64,000 nt of DNA from Cyprinodon diabolis (Eukaryota; Chordata; Actinopteri; Cyprinodontiformes; Cyprinodontidae). The DNA lies in assembly GCA_030533445.1 (NCBI GenBank), contig CM060076.1, positions 28,122,103 to 28,186,102 on the forward strand. The letters are read 5' to 3'. Shown piece by piece: positions 60,760 to 64,000 of the stretch. Positions within the stretch are counted from its first letter, which is position 1; every line of letters begins with the position of its first letter. The notes beneath the pieces were generated by a model that searched no databases, had not been told where the DNA came from, and saw only the letters and a list, made by a program, of their open reading frames with translations. The position numbers and the translations under genes were made by a program.

Positions 60760-61791
60760 CGGGTTCGGCAACCCGCAGCTCCGGAGTCACATGAGGCTCT
60801 TTAGCGCCCCCCTTGCGGCTCCGCGGAGCTTTTTCAAAAATTTATAAAATAGATTTTTTGTTTTGTTTGTTTTAATATGGTGTACAGGAGGTCAAACAGA
60901 AATTAATTATGTTTTCCAATGCTGTAAACATTTCTATAATAAATATATTTAAACATTAATTTGCGTCATAGCCATAGAGATGAGTGGTCATAACTTGCAA
61001 CCAGTTTGGCGCCGTGCCAGGCAAACAAAACGGTGGGTGTGTCTCGGACCATGGATCCCAAAGGGGAAAAAAGGAAGATAGCGAATGACAAAATAAATTC
61101 AAAGAATAGATCAAATCATTTGCTTTCATTATCAATGTGGAAGGATTGCCTGCATTTTTGCTTTGTATTGAGAGGTTGTCAAAAAATAAAAATAAAAATT
61201 TGGAAAGGCATTTCCAATATGCAGCCGACCACCAAGTTGGGAATGAGAGAAAAAGTGTGATTGCAGAACTTCTGGATGAATTAAAGGAGTGCAAAGATAG
61301 ATTAAAGAAGTGGATTGCATCTCCAAACTCCACTACTGCTGCTATTTTTGTTGCAAGGATGGAAAACCGTCCACAAATCACACAGGTAGCACTCTGATGC
61401 AGGGATGGGAAATTTCTTTCATTTTTTTCATCATAGAAAGATTCCTTTATCATGTATCTATCATTTCATCAATGCAACAAAACCTAAATAGCGCTGTGAA
61501 GGGCGGTGAAGTGGTGAGTGGTGAATTCCACACAGTGAGAGCGTTAACTGCTCCTCCCTCACCTCATGCTATTATGTGACATTTGTTCCATGATAAACAT
61601 TTATTCATGAATGCTTATTATATATTTAAGCCCACATAATCCTTTTCTATAGTGGGATAATATACTTAATGCCTCTGTTGCCATACAAGTCATATATAAG
61701 ACTTTTACATTTTTGCGGCTCCAGACAGATTTATTGTTTGTTTTTTTAAGTCCAATATGGCTCTTTGAGCAGTCTGGGTTGCAGACCCCTG
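60760..61791 (+). mobile_element. hAT transposon with perfect 8-bp duplication and transposase fragment
   Basis: It is flanked by TCCTAAAC at 60752-60759 and 61792-61799. The left terminus CGGGTTCGGCAACCCGCAGC pairs with the right terminus, which read inward is CAGGGGTCTGCAACCCAGAC. Inside, the plus strand keeps pieces of a hAT transposase N-terminus. MDPKGEKRKIANDKINSKN lies near 61050, and a BED-finger-like LPAFLLCIERL...NKNLERHF segment near 61145-61220. NERKSVIAELLDELKE follows near 61240. The catalytic part is absent. Confidence 0.82.
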
Positions 61792-61799
61792 TCCTAAAC

Positions 61800-63050
61800 C
61801 AACCTTCTCAGATGATTCTGCATAATCCAAAGCTTCCCTGGACCAGAAGACATGTTCAGGTCATCAGAATCAGAATAAGAATCAAGTTAATTGGCAAGTA
61901 GGTTTGCACTTACAATGAATTTGACTTGGTGTTCCTTGTAGGATATACTGGGTCTGCTTTCAAATCTCTTCCCAGAAGGATCAGCCAGTAAAACCTTCAA
62001 AAGGAAGGGTCCAGAATGCTCTCTTATTAACCCCCTCAACTAACTCCTTTTTATGTGAAGGAGGGGCAGCTATTTGTTTAGCTTCCCATGGATGTTGGAA
62101 CTTCTTGCCCTATTTCGAAGAAGTCCAGCCAGACAAAGAAGAAAGTTAATACCAGTTGGTTCCCTCCAGGAAATCCTCCCAGAAATAAATGTTTGTAAAG
62201 ATTGGTAAATCGAAGGACTAGTAACTTCAGAACTTCTTTCTTTTTCTTTATGATACTTCTTAATCATAACAGATGTGCTACATCCTGATCCTATCAGGCC
62301 ATTCCCTTAGAATGCCAGGGATATATACATCACATATATAGTATCTATTTCAAGTTTAAGAGTTTATCATCTTTTCAGTTTATCCATGAATACATTTTTA
62401 CAAAATAACTGAAAAACCATGTTTGTCTTATCGTTTTTTTCTTTTTCTTATATCCATACAGACTGCCTGTGTGACCAGTGGTACCAACAAACTGCACCTG
62501 ATTAAGTTATGTTAATTTTAATAGTGGCCCACACTACCTGTTGTGAATCAGCTGTTCAAAGAGACAGTTTACAAAAGGAACCACTGACTTGTTAAGTGAG
62601 AGAAAAGGTGTCATTCATGTGGATGGACTCAGGAAAAAGGAATAGTTCACTCACAATCCATAATTGTTTCTCACTAGTCTGTGGGCCAGCCTTAAGTTAT
62701 TTCATAATCCTTCCTTCCTGAGACCAAACAGCAGAAATTATATGACACTGAGTAAATACTACAAAACTTTTGGGTAAACTATGGGCTGCATAAAAAAAAA
62801 AGAGTACCAGTATACCCACTTCTCCAGGGAGCACTGCACTACTGTGCCAAACCATAACACAGCAGAAAGCAATGCAACAAAGCAAGGTTTCTTAACAATC
62901 TTTTTTTTTTTTGCTCTTAACATTCACATTAGTAGACCTCTTATTCTCTGGTCAAGATTCAAAGAAAAAAAATGTAGTGTGGATATATATAACTGAATTT
63001 AACATTGTAATGTATTTAAATTACTTTTACAAACTTGCAAAAACCACAAA
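61800..63050. other. Intergenic DNA, nothing assigned
   Basis: AT-rich sequence with no recognisable gene or element. Confidence 0.5.
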
Positions 63051-63053
63051 AGA

Positions 63054-63137
63054 GAAGGAAGGAAGGAAGGAAGGAAGGAAGGAAGGAAGGAAGGAAGGAA
63101 GGAAGGAAGGAAGGAAGGAAGGAAGGAAGGAAGGAAT
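63054..63137. repeat. (GGAA)n microsatellite
   Basis: About 21 perfect GGAA/AAGG units. Confidence 0.97.
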
Positions 63138-63139
63138 GT

Positions 63140-64000
63140 AAAAGGATCTATAAAAGGAAGGATTAACTAAGGACAAATAAAAAATTAAACAAAGGAGAAA
63201 ATGGAAAAAAAATCAAAAGGAAGACAAAAAACAAAAGAAGGTAGAATTATGTAAATACATACATCATATTATCCTTACTCTATTAGCTTTTTTTAATCCT
63301 ACGGGAAAATATTTAAGTTAAAATGCACACATTTCTAGGCTTTTCTGAGCGCCTCATTGCACTGAAAAATTTTAAAGTGACTACGTCCTTCATTTCTGGC
63401 AGCTTTACTCTTATTTATGTATGCAACAAAAAGTTCGGTTAGCTCTGACTCTATGATTCTACAGCTCACTGTTCAGTCGCCCAGTTATTCATATTGACAA
63501 CATGTCCAGTAACTTTAGCAGACTGTGTCAGATCACAGTGTGATGAGTGTCTGTTTCACTGAAGCCCTCAAATGCATCAAGTGTATTACAGCCCATTTCA
63601 GGCCACAGTGCTCAAGAGGTCGGGGTGTATGGAGATCTGACAGATCCAATGAACATGACTTTAAAGCCTATCTTTTACACTTAAATTCTGCCGCCACGAT
63701 GTACTGTACGCAGCGAGTTACCCCAAGGCTCAGTAACCGTGTGAGTCATTGACATACCAGTGACTCGACTGCGCAGTCAATTACACATCTACCTTTCATG
63801 GGACAGCAGCACAAGGCAGGCAATAAGTTCATCCATGCATTCAACCTACAGCAGCCATGCTTTCACCAGAGGTGAAACCCATATGCAGACAAGGGAGACA
63901 AGAGGATATTAGGCTAGTTTTTTTTGTTCTATGTGGAGAATAAAGGTTAATAACAGTCCTTTTCTGTGTCATATTTGACATGACCAGTCATCGCAGTAAT
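63140..64000. other. Intergenic DNA to window end, nothing assigned
   Basis: No coding or RNA feature recognised. Confidence 0.5.

Overview
The window is vertebrate nuclear DNA, almost certainly from a teleost fish. It has small exons with GT-AG introns, AT-rich non-coding DNA, and a dense load of fish-type transposons (Tc1/mariner, hAT, TTAA-flanked elements, a tRNA-derived SINE, LINE tails, gypsy LTRs). Three protein-coding genes can be assembled exon by exon. All occupy the left two thirds; I found no gene in the right third.

(1) SELENOI (ethanolamine phosphotransferase 1) lies on the minus strand. Ten coding exons run from the ATG at 18553 to the TAA at 2766, giving 399 residues. Residue 386 is encoded by an in-frame TGA (2808-2810), read as selenocysteine. 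A well-formed SECIS element lies about 1 kb further into the 3' UTR (core 1729-1774). (2) OST4, a 37-residue subunit of the oligosaccharyltransferase, lies on the plus strand (coding exon 20828-20941). It is transcribed divergently from SELENOI, with about 0.5 kb between them. (3) AGBL5 (tubulin carboxypeptidase CCP5) lies on the minus strand. Fifteen coding exons run from the ATG at 41758 to the TAG at 22584, about 950 residues, with a non-coding first exon near 42.7 kb. OST4 and AGBL5 are also neighbours in human 2p23. The three genes share no pathway: SELENOI makes phosphatidylethanolamine, OST4 supports N-glycosylation, and AGBL5 trims glutamates from tubulin.

The introns carry most of the unusual structure. 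They hold a full-length Tc1 with an intact DD34E transposase and perfect 29-bp inverted repeats (23929-25176). They also hold four hAT-type elements with 8-bp flanking repeats or near-repeats and two TTAA-flanked families. One TTAA family carries an ORF resembling the start of P2X7-like zinc-binding proteins. Three of the non-autonomous elements keep a short 5' exon ending at a splice donor, always antisense to the host gene.

From about 42.8 kb to the right end I see only transposon relics: a 5'-truncated DD36E mariner, gypsy LTRs (one with internal minisatellites), LINE tails and a hAT with a transposase fragment. Simple repeats and unannotatable AT-rich DNA fill the rest.
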